A DNA stretch of 64,000 nt from Anastrepha obliqua (taxonomy: Eukaryota; Arthropoda; Insecta; Diptera; Tephritidae): the NCBI RefSeq assembly GCF_027943255.1, contig NC_072895.1, positions 49,016,001 to 49,080,000 of the forward strand, given 5' to 3'. Position 1 is the first letter of the stretch. Each line of letters begins with the position of its first letter. The translations under genes were made by a program, and so were the position numbers. Below the pieces are notes generated by a model. That model was not told where the DNA came from, ran no database searches, and saw only the letters and a list, made by a program, of their open reading frames with translations. This document shows positions 21,886 through 33,095 of the stretch, piece by piece.

Positions 21886-22794
21886 GTCTTTGAAAATTAC
21901 TTTTTTAACTGACTCACAAATTAGCTATTATTTGATCACAATTTGGTCAGAGAAATATGACTACTGTTATAATTAACGTTCAATAAAAAGTCAAAGTTCG
22001 CCGAAAAGCACGCGATATCGTTCTCAGTCAACATTGCGGCCGAATAGGTTAACATAGCTACCGAGGATAAAACTTTTTCTTGGGATATAAGTTTTCAATA
22101 TTCGCTGAATTGTTCAGATCCAAAGTTTAAATTGCCGTTCACAGTTGAGTTTGAGCATGACAACAATTCGTTGGATCTGGACTTGATACATTAAAATAGA
22201 GAAACGGATTTTTCTGATAGTCTTCGTCCCTCGGCAGACACTGGCAATTCCCCAAAAGTATTTCTGGCACGAAATAGCTTCCCATAAAAACCAGCTGGCA
22301 TTCGGAGTAGGTATAAAACTAAAGGCCCCTAAATTTGGGCCAACCGAACAACTAGCAAATACGTTGAAAAAATATATCGCCTTAAAGCCGTGAAGTGGTT
22401 CTACGAGCAACAACACAACATGCAGACATATCTTATCGGATTGTGAGTCTCGCTATCACGGTGTTTTTTCGGGACTTGCGTAGTTTTTTTATTTCTTACA
22501 ACCCATATGAAATGGAGATAGAAATATACTTTGTTTTGACAGAAAAAGTTGCATTGACTTCAGCTTAAAAAAAAACTATATACATTGCGCTTGTTTGCTG
22601 CAATTATTGTTGTCATCATTAAAAAAAAAACTGAAATATCTAGTAAGCCGGCTTACAAATTTTAGAGTTTGCCTAAGTAAAAGTAAAGACATATTGACAT
22701 CTAATGAGTTACTGTTAATAGATGTATCCATGTATTTATTGTTAATAAATATCGCAGCATGAAAAAAGAGCTATCCCATAGGTTCCAAAGGAAT
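21886..22794. other. Mostly unassigned; contains one degraded SINE body
   Basis: Apart from the SINE fragment at 22205-22350, no gene or repeat is recognised. Poly(A)-like runs near 22570-22630 are not attached to any element I can identify. Confidence 0.35.
22205..22350 (+). mobile_element. Degraded SINE body fragment
   Basis: The order ACGGATTTTTCTGATAG, CCCTCGGCAGACA, AAGTATTTCTGGCA, CCCATAAAAACCAGCTGGC, ATTCGGAGTAGG, TATAAAACTAAAGG follows the SINE body of the other copies. The divergence is substantial and the Pol III head is absent. It is closest to the variant at 52917-53094, which has the same CTTTTTCTGATG step, suggesting an older subfamily. Confidence 0.55.
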
Positions 22795-23275
22795 TACTGG
22801 GAACGAAATGGCAGTTACCTTAATCAGGAATAGGGCAACCTCCCCATTTATAGGTCCAAAGCCATTTGGTGGTCTAGGAAAGAGTATCTTCTGTCCTCTT
22901 GTTCAGGAAGTAGAGCAAAGGCGAAAAAATCATACCGGAACAATTGACCGGGTTCAACCCATTCGAAGTCAATGCTTTCAACCCTTTAAATGTTGTATAG
23001 AATTAAATACAAATTATTTGAGAATCACCACAGGAAATCGGGCAGCGCACTATATATTGCATTAACACCTTACTAACCTAGGAACATAGTCCAATGAAAC
23101 TTGCATATTGTGGAGGATGGAAGGTGAAACCACCAAACATGTGCAGTAATCGCGGCCAGTACTGAAGCTTAAACAGATATTTAGATTCCTGAGAAAAGAT
23201 ATTTCACCAGAGCAGGTAATAAAACTCAATAAATTTGGGGAAATACTAAAATGTGCGTATAATTTTTTTACGTCA
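22795..23275 (+). pseudogene. LINE ORF2 C-terminal remnant
   Basis: The plus frame from 22802 begins GNEMAVTLIRNRATSPFIGP, matching the end of RNase H in I/LOA-type LINEs (GNE.AD.LA..GA..P.IGPEP). Further on, TTGNRAAHYIL and HLTNLGT, then WRMEGETTKHVQ and KQIFRFL match the C-terminal zinc-motif region with its cysteines largely lost. Frame changes and stops mark it as dead. Confidence 0.6.
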
Positions 23276-23507
23276 AATGAAATAGTTAAAACCCATTTAT
23301 TTATTAATTACCATATAGGGTGGGCATCCCTTCAGACTGCACTTTGTTTCGTGTTAAGTTGTTGAAAGATAATGAATATCTTAATCCCGATAACATTCTT
23401 ATATACGGAACTTGTAAAAACGAGATCTCGAAAATGCTCTTTTTCATGAAAATCGAAAAAAATGTACATCCCTAATATTTATGTACAATAAATAGTATTT
23501 GCGTGCT

Positions 23508-23515
23508 TATAAAAG
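23508..23515 (+). promoter_or_regulatory. Candidate TATA box of a host promoter
   Basis: TATAAAAG stands just before the most host-like stretch in the window. A start site about 30 bases downstream would fall near 23538-23541 (TTTCGAGTG), which only weakly resembles an insect initiator. No downstream promoter element is obvious. The call rests on the TATA box and on the change in composition that follows. Confidence 0.35.
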
Positions 23516-23539
23516 GCATCACTAATTCATTTGCCTTTC

Positions 23540-24247
23540 GAGTGCACTTGCAAGTAAAAACGAACACACAAAGTGCCAAACCATTCTGTGCTGTTACTAG
23601 GCTTAGCGTGTGTTTGTTTGTGTGATTCGTACGCTAAGTGGCAAAAAACACCAGCTCTGCCGGGTTGATGAGTTGGCATTAAACTTATTCATCTTATAAG
23701 GACGTATGTAGTTGGCGTTGTTGTTGTAGTGCAATAGCAATGCTCGATTGCACTAATGTGCGGTTCATTAACCATTACCGTTGACCGCAAAGCAGTGAAA
23801 CAAGCACATGCACACTCGCATACTTATAACAGACATCGAGAAATCTATGTAAAAGCCGCCAGTGGATATGGACCGGAGAAGTGAAGCGTGTCGACTTTTT
23901 GCTAAAATTACTAGCTAATGCCATAAAATTGAATTAAGCGAAGTAATTAGCAAAAGGAAGTCGTCGCTGTCGTTGTCGTCGTGCAGCTGCAGCAACAATA
24001 ACAGTAACAACAATCCATAGCTGAAGCAGTCGAACAGCTATTACAAAAGCAGCAGCCGCTGTGAAAACTGCCAAAACGTCAAAGTACCGCATGCAACGCT
24101 TCATTGGCGTACGAATCGTAAGAAGAATCGTGAAATCGTAAAAGCGCTGCGAAATCTAAAACTTTGATGTCATTAATAAGGAAAAGTTTATCTGCCGGTG
24201 CAACGCTTTACTATACATATAAACATTTTTTGGGTTTTTGTTTTTAA
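23540..24247 (+). other. Candidate non-coding 5' exon of a host gene
   Basis: From about 23540 the sequence becomes GC-richer and less repetitive, with triplet-rich runs (GTCGTCGCTGTCGTTGTCGT and CAGCAACAATAACAGTAACA, 23960-24020) like those in fly untranslated leaders. It ends at a consensus splice donor, GTGAGT at 24248-24253, although the 50 bases before the donor are T-rich. There is no long open frame, so any transcript would be untranslated here. It could equally be a plain intergenic stretch. Confidence 0.3.
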
Positions 24248-24253
24248 GTGAGT

Positions 24254-24932
24254 ATTTTTTTTTAGCTGATAACGGTTGAGTTCACTTGTTTTGCTTGATC
24301 TCTTTAGTTTTATTTTATTTTACTTTTTTAATGTTTTTTATAATTGGATTGTGGCGGCCAGTAGAGTTGGTAAATTAGGTAGGTGGAAAGGAATTGCGAT
24401 AAAAACAAGAATTATCAGGTAAAATTTATGTGATTTCAAATAAGGTGTAAAGGTTTCTTGTAATATATGAGTCTGTGAAGTGCGCTATATGTTTGTTTTT
24501 TGGCAAAACTTAATGTGTGCGTAAAATATGTATGAAGTGTTTTCGCACAGCTTGGGAATTAGCTTCATTTTTTCTATTCGCAGTTTTTGCAGTTTAAGGG
24601 TTCACATGTGAGTAAAAAATTAAAAAAAGCGACTGTTTTTTGTCTCGAATATTCTTCCAAGATTTTAAGTCAGTGAGAGTATATGTTTAGGAGTTAAGCA
24701 CTGGCATATTCTATGTCAGGTCAGCCTACTGCGTAACAGGCACTTCATTTTCATGCATGTTTTTGGTGAAAACCATGAAGAGATTATTTTTAAGTACTTA
24801 GCATTTTGCATTTGCATATGTCAATTGAAGGCAAAACCCATATTTTTTAATTAATTTTATACACTTCAGGTGATTGTACGGATATTTTAGGGTAATAAAA
24901 AAACAATTGTAGATAAATTGTAAAACAAAAGT
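24254..24932. other. Unassigned sequence
   Basis: No gene or repeat recognised. If the preceding exon is real, this would be the start of its first intron. Confidence 0.3.
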
Positions 24933-25225
24933 ATAAGTAAGAAATTGGCGTGTGCACCCTTTTTTGTTGTGTGCGCCTTGATGTTGTTCAACAAATGGAG
25001 GGAGCTACAGCTTCAAGCTGACTCCGAACGACAGATATTTTTATGAGGAGCTTTTTCATGGCAGAACTACAATCGGAGGTTTGCCATTGCTTGCCGGGGG
25101 GCGACCGCTATTAGAAAAAACTTTTTTAACTTTGCTGTTTCATCGAGATTCGAGCCGACGTTCTCTCTGATTTCCGAATGGTTATCACGCACCAACCCAT
25201 TCGGCTACGGAGGCCGATAAGTAAG
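24933..25225 (-). mobile_element. tRNA-related SINE with 9-bp target duplication
   Basis: ATAAGTAAG flanks the copy exactly at 24933-24941 and 25217-25225. Reading minus: head GGCCTCCGTAGCCG, A box TAGCCGAATGGG, B box region GGCTCGAATCTC, body with CTCCTCATAAAAATATCTG, 3' end ACGCCAATTTC. About 20 bases between GTTGAACAACATC and GGTGCACACG are shortened relative to the copy at 21567. Confidence 0.87.
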
Positions 25226-25254
25226 CAAAACATGAATTGTAAAAAAAATTTATT

Positions 25255-26845
25255 TCTCTGAAGGATATACTAAAATTTTTAAGATTTTTGAAATATCGAA
25301 ACTTTATTTAAACAATATCTGGAAATTATTTTACTAAACTATTATTTTACTAAATTATTTAACTGTTCTGAATTGAAAAACTTAAAAAAAAATTTAAATT
25401 TTTTTTAAGGTTACACTAATATTTTCTACTTTCTAATTAGTAATATCTGAACTATATCGAAATTATATAAATAGTTCAATTTATCAAAAAATTTATAGCA
25501 AATGAAAAAAAACTAAATTATCAACATAAAAAATAATAAAAAATTAATTATTGTACAATAAAATTGTAAAAGTTTTAAAACTAAAAGTTTTAATCTTTTT
25601 AAAGGATATACTAGTAAATTTTAGTTTTGAATTTTTGGTAATACCTGATAAAATATTAATCAATATCTAAATTCTATCAAAATTATTTAACTATTTTCTA
25701 TTTATGAAAATATTACGAAATTTTTTTTTTTATATATTAAATTATAAAAATAAAACAATCGTTAAGAAATTAAACATAGTAAAAATACTAAAAAATTGTG
25801 AAAAAAACTAAAACATTAAAAATTTGAAATTAAAGAAAATTTATTTTTTAAGGACATATTTTTTTTTTTAATTTTTAATTTTATATGTATTACTGATTTC
25901 TAAAGTATATCAAAATTATATATTAAGTGTTAAAAAAATTAATCTATAAAAACAACAAATATTATATATATTAAAAAATTAAGAAAAAGAAAATTAAAAA
26001 TTTTAATTATAAAAAAATTAATTGTTAAGAAATGAAACATAGTAAAAATATTTAAAATTGTATAAAAATAAAAACTTTAAAAATTTAGTAATTTAAAATT
26101 AAAAATTTTTTTTTTTTTGTTTTAAGATATATTAATGTTCTTTCCTTTTTAATTTTAAGTAAAACATTAACTGATTTCTCAACTATATAAAAATTATACG
26201 AACTATTTTCAATTTATCAAAAAGCGACTAAAAACTGTTAAAACAATTGTAGTTGTAAAGAAAATATTATACAAAATTAAGACAAGTAAAAAAATGTATA
26301 TTTTAAAATTAAATGAATTAAAATTGAAATAATTATATTAAAACTTAAAAAAAAATTTTAATATTTTCAAACCGTAGAAAAACTAATTATTAAGAAATGA
26401 AACATGGTAAAAGTATTTTGAAACGTAAAAAAAGTTGAACTTTCAAAATTTAGTAATTTAAAACTACAAAAAAATTTTTTTTTATTGGGGATATATTATA
26501 TTAATGTTTTTTACTTTTTAATTTTAATTATTATAGTTCATTAACTGATTTCTAAACTATACGAAAATTATAAAAACTATTTTCAACTTATCAAAACGCA
26601 ACTAGAAATTTTTAAAACAATTGCAATTGTAAAGAAAGTATTATAAAAAATTAAGAAATGTAAAAAAATGTAAATTTTAAAATTAATTAATGTAAGATGT
26701 AGAAAATTATTTTTTTAAGAATATGCATATATATTTAAATATTTTAGTTTTTAATTCATATTAATATCCTTAACTATGTTTTAGTTATATCGGAACTATA
26801 ACTAAATTGAATGAATTGCATTTAATTTGTCAAAAAAAAAAAAAA
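25255..26845. repeat. Extremely AT-rich degenerate satellite-like array
   Basis: Almost pure A/T, with recurring phrases at irregular spacing. CTGATTTCT precedes a CTAT..AAAATTAT block at 25893, 26171 and 26545. AAGAAAT.AAACAT.GTAAAA occurs at 25764, 26028 and 26392. A TTTTTTAAGGATATAnTA-type phrase opens each unit. Spacing varies from about 200 to 375 bp. There is no coding potential. It is best described as an old, diverged tandem array bounded by the SINE at 25225 and unique DNA after 26845. Confidence 0.6.
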
Positions 26846-27119
26846 TTACGCACAAGAAGCCTTAATCTCCTAATGATAGCAATTACCAAAACGCGAAGTT
26901 GAATATATGTCATCCTTTTTTCCACATTTGCCCTCTTATTTTAAAAGGCAATAGGTATTGCAAATCGCACCAACATAGTATTTTTTCGTATACAACCCAT
27001 CTATTTCTTCTTTATTTGCAAATTCTTAATACAGAATGTAAGCGATCACGGTAATAAATTGTTCATTCGTTTTAATACAAATAAATAATTCTTTCTTCTT
27101 TTTTACATTTAACAATACT
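26846..27119. other. Unassigned sequence
   Basis: Short AT-rich interval between the satellite-like array and the LINE; no feature seen. Confidence 0.3.
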
Positions 27120-29290
27120 ATAAACTGTTAGGTATAATATTATGGTAATTGTCTCTGCTTCGGGCTGCTTCAACCAACTGCGCAATAGTTACTTATCCTG
27201 TCCACTCTTTTATGTTACATAGCCAAGACATTTGCTTCCTTCCAATTCCTCGTTTGCCTTCGATTTTTCCTTGTACAATCAGTTGCAACAACTTATATTT
27301 AGGACTACGCATAATATGACCAAATAATGTGATTTTGCGGCGCTTTATTGTTAATAACAGCTTTCTATCCATTCGAAGTGTCGTTAAGACTTCTTTGTTA
27401 CTAACTTTGTCGGTCCATCATATTTTTATCATCCGCCGATAGCACTCCATCTCAAACGCCTCTAATTTCATACTTGTAACTTTTAGTGTCCATGTCTCCA
27501 GATCGTAGAACAAAACAGACCAAACGTAACATTTAAGGTACCGAAGACGTAATTTCATGTTCAAGCTTTTATTGGAAAGAACTTTCCTGTAATTGAAAAA
27601 GATGCTTTCCATTTCAATTCAACCGAGCTGTTCGGGCCATGTTCTTCGATTTCGATGTAACTCAAATATGTTGCTCTCTGGTCAAAATAATGAGACACGT
27701 ATTTTTTTGTTCGCCCGAAAAAAAATTTTTCCAAGAGTTATCGGCAATTTTGTTTTTCGGCTCAAACTCGATTTTTTTTTAATTATATAAGAAACATTTT
27801 TTTAAAGGCTCATAACTTAGTCAAAAATGAACCCATTTTAATAATTTTGGGTTTAAAGTGATTGTTATTACTTACACGAGCGATTTCATGTAGAAACAGT
27901 TGCAAAAAAGTAGTTGAAATTTTTTTATTTTGCAAAAAACAAAAAGTGCGAAACAGGTTTTTTACTCAAAAATGTATTACTCAAAAACAACTCATTTTAG
28001 CTACTGGGCATTCAGCTCAATTAAAGTTTGAGATGTCCTTTTGATTTGGAAAAAGTTAAAAAAAAACAATACACTTTTTGAAATATTGAATTTCGAAAAA
28101 ATTTCAAATGTTTTTTTTTGCAAAATAAAAAATGTTTAACTACTTTATTGCAATTGATTGTACATGAAGTCACTCGTGCAAGTAATGGCGATCATTTTGA
28201 ACCCAGAATCATTAAAATGGGTTCATTTTTGGCTAAGTTATGAGCATTTAAAAAAAAAATTCTTATATATTATAATTAAAAAAAATCGATTTTGAGCCGA
28301 AAAACAAAATTGCCGATAAATCTTGAAAAAAAATTTTTTTCGGGCGAACAAAAATACGTGTCTCATTATTTTGACCAGAGAGCAACATATTTGAGTTACA
28401 TCGAAATCGAAGAACCTGACCCGAATAGCCCGGTTGAATTGAAATGAAAAGCACCAGAATGCTTCCCTAGCTCCTCCAATCCGACAGCAAATTTCTCTGC
28501 CATTTGCGTATGTTCCGCTAAGCCAACATCCTGGGTACTTAAATCGGGATACTCTTTGGATCATCTTTTCGTGAACATAAATGTTTGAATTGATGATTTG
28601 TTGAAATAACCTTGAATTTGGTTTTTTGAGTGGTAATACTTAGTCCGTATTGCATACTTTTTACGCTGACTTCTTTAATGAGATATTGCAGGTCATTAAT
28701 TTTGTCAGCCAATATTGTGGTGTCATCGGTAAGTCGTATGTTATTTATTATTTCGCCGCTGACTGATGCCAAAGCTTCTTCAAATATATATTTTGAGAAT
28801 AAATTGAAAGCATTGGTGATAAAACACATCCTTGGCGAACTCCTCTTTTGATTGAAACATTACTTGTCACATCATTTTGTGGTCTCACGATTGCAGTTTC
28901 GCTCCAATACAAGTTGGAAATGCACCTTATTTGTCTTTGATTAATGTTCATTTTTCTTAAAATGTCAAATAGTTTTGTGTGCAGTACCTTATCAAAAGCC
29001 TTTTCATAGTCAATAAAGTATATAAAAATATCTTTCTGGACGTCTTTGCAGTTTTGTACTAGGACTTCAAGGCTGAAAAAAGTTTCACCCGTTCGCATAG
29101 CTTGTTTGAAGCCAAATTGTGTACAACCCATTAATTGTTCGCATTGTGAACCATCATTCTTATATTTTCTTCATCTACATGTTTATATTATTCAAGTGGA
29201 ATTTCATCCCGTCCTACATACAATTACAGACTACGAAAACATGTACATTAGTCTGCTTCACTACCCTTACAAAAATCAGTAGGGCTTTTC
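27120..29290 (-). pseudogene. LINE reverse transcriptase, interrupted by a foldback element
   Basis: APE-type non-LTR reverse transcriptase on the minus strand. The 127-codon frame 28748-29131 carries the fingers GCTQFGFKQAMRTGE, the palm motif A FIDYEKAFDKV with its aspartate, and RGVRQGCVLSPML. The next frame (28539-28829) has INNIRLTDDTTILAD, where the usual YADD has become LTDD. After FKYPGCWL and GAREAF the gene is broken by the insertion 27611-28458. It resumes at 27418-27612 with NYRKVLSNKS, LKCYVWSVLFYDLETW and FEMECYRRMI, then a C-terminal RKITLFGHIMRSPKYKLL (about 27290-27345). Stops and frameshifts make it inactive. The endonuclease part is missing. The family is common in insects; the clade (RTE/L2-like) is uncertain. 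Confidence 0.83.
27611..28458. mobile_element. Foldback element inserted in the LINE
   Basis: Inverted arms of about 330 bp, 27611-27945 and about 28110-28445, align as reverse complements with moderate divergence. Landmarks are CATTTCAATTCAACC, GAGACACGTATTTTTTTGTT and AACCCATTTTAAT in the left arm and their complements in the right. The loop is AT-rich. ATGCTTTCC (27602-27610) and ATGCTTCCC (28459-28467) are a possible 9-bp target duplication with one mismatch. The LINE coding sequence continues on both sides with about one base of frame error, so the insertion point is firm. No protein is encoded. A Mutator-like origin is possible but unproven. Confidence 0.78.
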
Positions 29291-30137
29291 CATCGGAGTT
29301 ATAAAATTATTATTATAGACAAAATTATTGAATCGAAATAATGATATGAAAAAACTGGGATAAGAAATTTTCGATGCTTTTTTCTATAAAAAACAACCCA
29401 GCAGCGTCAAGGAAAAATTATTAAAAATTAATTTGATTTATGAGTCACTTCCAACTTGAATGTTTATACACCAAAATTTACTAGGCACTAAAACTGCATA
29501 CCCAATATTTTTCTGTTCCTGTTTTGTAGGAAAATGAACTAGGCACACAAAAATTATTCAAATTAAACAGACATAAATTATTTGTCACAGCTTGTCAATA
29601 AGTCCCTGTGCTCCTGTGATGTAGCTGGATAACCCATTGTATATGGCGACTTAAAAGTAACTGTATGACGAAGAAAAGGCTCGTGATGAAATTTTTTGTG
29701 CTTGGTGAAACCAGTTGGGTATTACAGCGTTTGAAATCGGAGTAAAAAAAGAGAAACAAGTTTACATTCTTTCGTACCACTGCGGCTTAGGTGAGTACTC
29801 AAAGCAGGAGACTAGAAACGTTAGTGCTGCTTGCAGACTCCATGCAGAATCAGATGCTAAAGCATTACCGTACAAACGTCAGAAATGAGGCTTAATATGG
29901 TAGAGTACTCACCGGATATGTCGACAAAATCACTTATTCCATTGCCCGAATAATCGTAAATATTTTAAGTTCGTCATCGAATTAAAGCAAAAAAAGAAAA
30001 CATTTAAAAATGCTTACTTCATCTAATGATTTGCGCAGAACTTGCTCAACTTATCCTTTCAAGCGAAGAAGGCCAAACCCTGAAGAGTACCTTCTGTTAC
30101 GTGCGCAATGTGTACGCTCCTCAATCCCTTGAATATA
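29291..30137. other. Unassigned sequence with a dispersed-repeat scrap
   Basis: No gene seen. Around 29483-29515, an inverted copy of the GGGTATGCAGTTTTA motif shared with the Tc1-like repeats is visible. The remainder is unassigned. Confidence 0.35.
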
Positions 30138-30642
30138 AAGGGTTTTCCAATAAGAGGGGTTATTGTGATATTCAAAGAAAAATGCTATTTATTATTATGG
30201 GAGGGAGGTATGCCGTTAATAGTTGAAAATAACGACAGGCAAATGACCTCCACGACCACGTACAGAACAATATCCTTTTTATGAAATTTTCCATAACCGA
30301 ATTGCAAAGTGGATGCCCTATGTCCTCGATAGCCTCACGAATTCCATCTTTGAGGTCTGGAATCGATCCTGGGCTATTGGCGTAGACCTTCCCTTTCACG
30401 CGGCCCCAAAGAAAAAATGCACAAGGTATTAAATCACAAGATCTCAGGGGCTGATTGTAAGCACCTCTTCGAGAGATAACACGGTCCGGAAACGTTTTCC
30501 GTAAAAGATCAATGGTTTCGTTGCGTTGTTGAAAATAAACGTTGTCCAGATAAATACCATCCAATTCCGGCCATAAAAAATCGTAATCATCTCTCGATAC
30601 TGCAATCCATTCACCTGTTACATCTGTTATTGGAAAACCCTT
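30138..30642 (-). mobile_element. Internally deleted DD41D-type transposon copy
   Basis: Terminal repeats AAGGGTTTTCCAATAA face each other (left 30138-30153, right inverted to 30642). TA precedes the left end; the right flank is degraded. The minus-strand frame 30172-30564 is the C-terminal third of a transposase: VYFQQ, then a gap removing the second catalytic motif, LLRKTFPDRVISRRG, and RSCDLIPCAFFLWG, where the last catalytic aspartate has become alanine. The N-terminal half is deleted. Same superfamily as 15854-17164 but a different subfamily, as the terminal repeats do not match. Confidence 0.8.
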
Positions 30643-32009
30643 CAGTTTTGCTTCCTAGAAATCCATCAGAACTCGTTCTTGTCTCCATTCAATACTCTTA
30701 ATGAGCTTTTATACATAAATAAGTACTTTATAATACTCTTAAGGACTCTGTAATTATTTTTTCTGGGGAAAATGGTATTTGCTCTTTGATCCCTTCAATA
30801 TGACTACTTCCATTTTTTTATCCTCCCTGTCAAAAGCATCACTTATAATTCATAAAGCGACTGTATCAGTAAAATGCGTATATAACCTTATTAATCTTCA
30901 AATAAGGCCAAGTTATCGTACCAGCGGTTGCCTTTTGACTTTCGCAGCAACAAAGCGAAAGCCCAATATACTTATCGACACATGTCAGACAGTGAAAAAT
31001 AAACAAACGCACACGCTCAAACAATCAAAGCTACCAGAAATTCACACAAGTCTACCCTCACCATGTGCAAATCCCATTCCAAACAATTAAACATAATTAA
31101 CATAACACAGAAAATGTGAAACAGCAACAACATATATATATATAATCGGGAATTGGAGAGCAGGGACACAAAATGCACACAAAATTTATATAATAATTTG
31201 TTGACACTCAATTGATATGGAAGCACAAAGCGGAATGTGAAGTTTTATGAAAATTTACTCTCCTTTGTATGGATATACTTGTATGTGTATGTATAAACAC
31301 ATTTTCCGGCAAGCATATTTTAAGGCGTTTAACGCGTTTGTGCGCAAATGAAATTCTTTGTTAGAATATCTTCCACTTCAATGCCCTTAAATGAATTTCC
31401 ATGCGCAAAAGTCATAAATAAAATTGATGCCCAACAAATCGCAGCAACAGCGCATACACCCATATATTATATACATATTTATACAAATATTCCTGTGTGT
31501 GCGCTAAAGATTTGATTCTCTGCCATCTTTGCTTGTTTAACATATGAAAAGCTCATTCAGAGTATGTATTATGCATAAAAAGCAAATAACTCATGTACAG
31601 CCATGAGCAACAGAGAAAGTGGGAGGGAGAAGAATGCAGAGTGCGCTATACACGCAAACACGTGAGAGCTGTGGGTTGCAGCCACACATTCGCACATTTA
31701 TTGAGCGCGCGAAAAAATTTATGGCTCGACTATTAAGTGTGAATTAAGTTTAAATTTATTCCTGAAGCGATTTTATTTCACAGCGAATATACTATTGCCA
31801 TGAGACGACACTGTATTCATAGTCACCGTCAAAGGACGGGATTATGATAGACAAAATGTTAACACATAATTCTGCTTTTTCCTATAATATGTTGATAGAA
31901 GATTACGATGATCTATATGAATAAAATAAGGTTAGATTTTTGCCTCTAAAAAGAATATAGCTCGTAAGAGGACAATGATAAATCAGAGTAGGAAGGGAGG
32001 ATCGAGCGG
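30643..32009. other. Unassigned sequence, host-like
   Basis: No gene recognised. From about 31250 to 31740 the composition is less AT-biased, with mixed-complexity sequence like fly intergenic DNA; it may hold regulatory sequence, but no specific site can be argued. Confidence 0.3.
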
Positions 32010-32620
32010 TATCGGAACGATGATATTAACATCATCGGCCTAAACTACCGTGCTGTTAGTTCTGCCTATACTGGATAAAGAGGCAAAACGAATAGAACTG
32101 GTGGTGAACGAGGACAAAACGAAGTACCTCCTGTCTTGAAACAAACAATCGGGGCACTCGCGCATCGACATCCACGTCACTGTTGACAGTTATGATTTCG
32201 AGATTGTAAGAGACTTTGTTTATCTAGGAACCAGCATAAGCCCCAAAAACGCTGTCAGCCTTGAAACCTAACGCAGAATTAAGTAGGCAACTGAGTAGAA
32301 AAGTCCTCTCTCGACGATCAAAACCAACATTCTACACGGCTCTCATCATGCCCGTCCTAACGTATAAGGGGGAACATGGAGCATGGACGATGACAAGATC
32401 CGATGAGGAGTGTTTGAGAAAAATATTCTGCGGAAGACATAGACATAGACATAGCGCAGGGAATAAAGATACAGCAGATCACCCAAAACACTCCGACTAT
32501 GAAAGTTTTCGCTCCGGTACCTGCTGGTGGAAGCAGAGGAAGAGAAAGGGAAGATCAGGAGGAGAAGGACTTAGGCTCACTCGATGTGACCAAATGGTGT
32601 GCTTTGTTAAATAAATAAAA
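32010..32620 (+). pseudogene. LINE ORF2 fragment (RT palm to 3' end)
   Basis: The YADD region is visible as NDDINIIG (about 32016-32040), followed by VNEDKTKYLLS and YDFEIVRDFVYLGTSI (about 32107-32235). After frameshifts come LSRKVLSRRSKPTFYTALIM and LTYKGEHGAWTM (32300-32395), then a basic segment. The same family is present at 57161-57551, which shares LSSKV and the AGGSR.KGR motif. The copy is 5'-truncated with several frame changes. Confidence 0.7.
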
Positions 32621-32654
32621 TCAGTTTGGTAATAGACTATTATACAATTAGATA

Positions 32655-33095
32655 ATACAGTTACAGCCACTCTTCAAAGGAAATTTGACATTTTTGCCAA
32701 TAAGAGCAAAGCTGAGCGAGTTATAGCACTTTTACTGGAAGGTAATATTCCAAAGTTTCAGGCCAATCAGGACCAAATTGAGGGAGTTACATCAATTTTT
32801 CTGAGGAGATTTGAAAGTTTTTTGTTTGACAACAGATTTTCACGACCATTACATATTTGGAAAGCCAGAAGCTTCTGGAATTACGTGCCGAAATTTCAAG
32901 CCAATCAGAGCAAAGGTGAGCGAGTTATCGCGCTTTTACTGGAAGGTAATATGTCAAAGTTTTAGCCCAATCAGAGCATAAATGAGGGAGTTACGACAAT
33001 TCTTCGGAAGATATTTGACAGTTTTCTTGTTTAGCAACCGATTTTCGTGGGCTTTGCATATTTGGAAAGGCTGAAGCTTCTGCAATTACGTATCG
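32655..33095. repeat. Tandem repeat, period about 204 bp
   Basis: Two and a bit units: GAGCGAGTTAT.GC.CTTTT recurs about 204 bp apart (near 32713 and 32917), as do TGAGGGAGTTAC (32781 and 32984) and ATATTTGGAAAG (32852 and 33058). Each unit also contains two internal blocks resembling one another (CCAAT.AGAGCA...GAGTTA). Non-coding. Origin unknown; possibly the 3' non-coding end of the preceding LINE. Confidence 0.65.

Noticed and set aside
28238..28564. 108-codon minus frame at 28238-28564
   Set aside because: It begins in LINE coding sequence and runs into the arm of the foldback element; it is not a natural protein.
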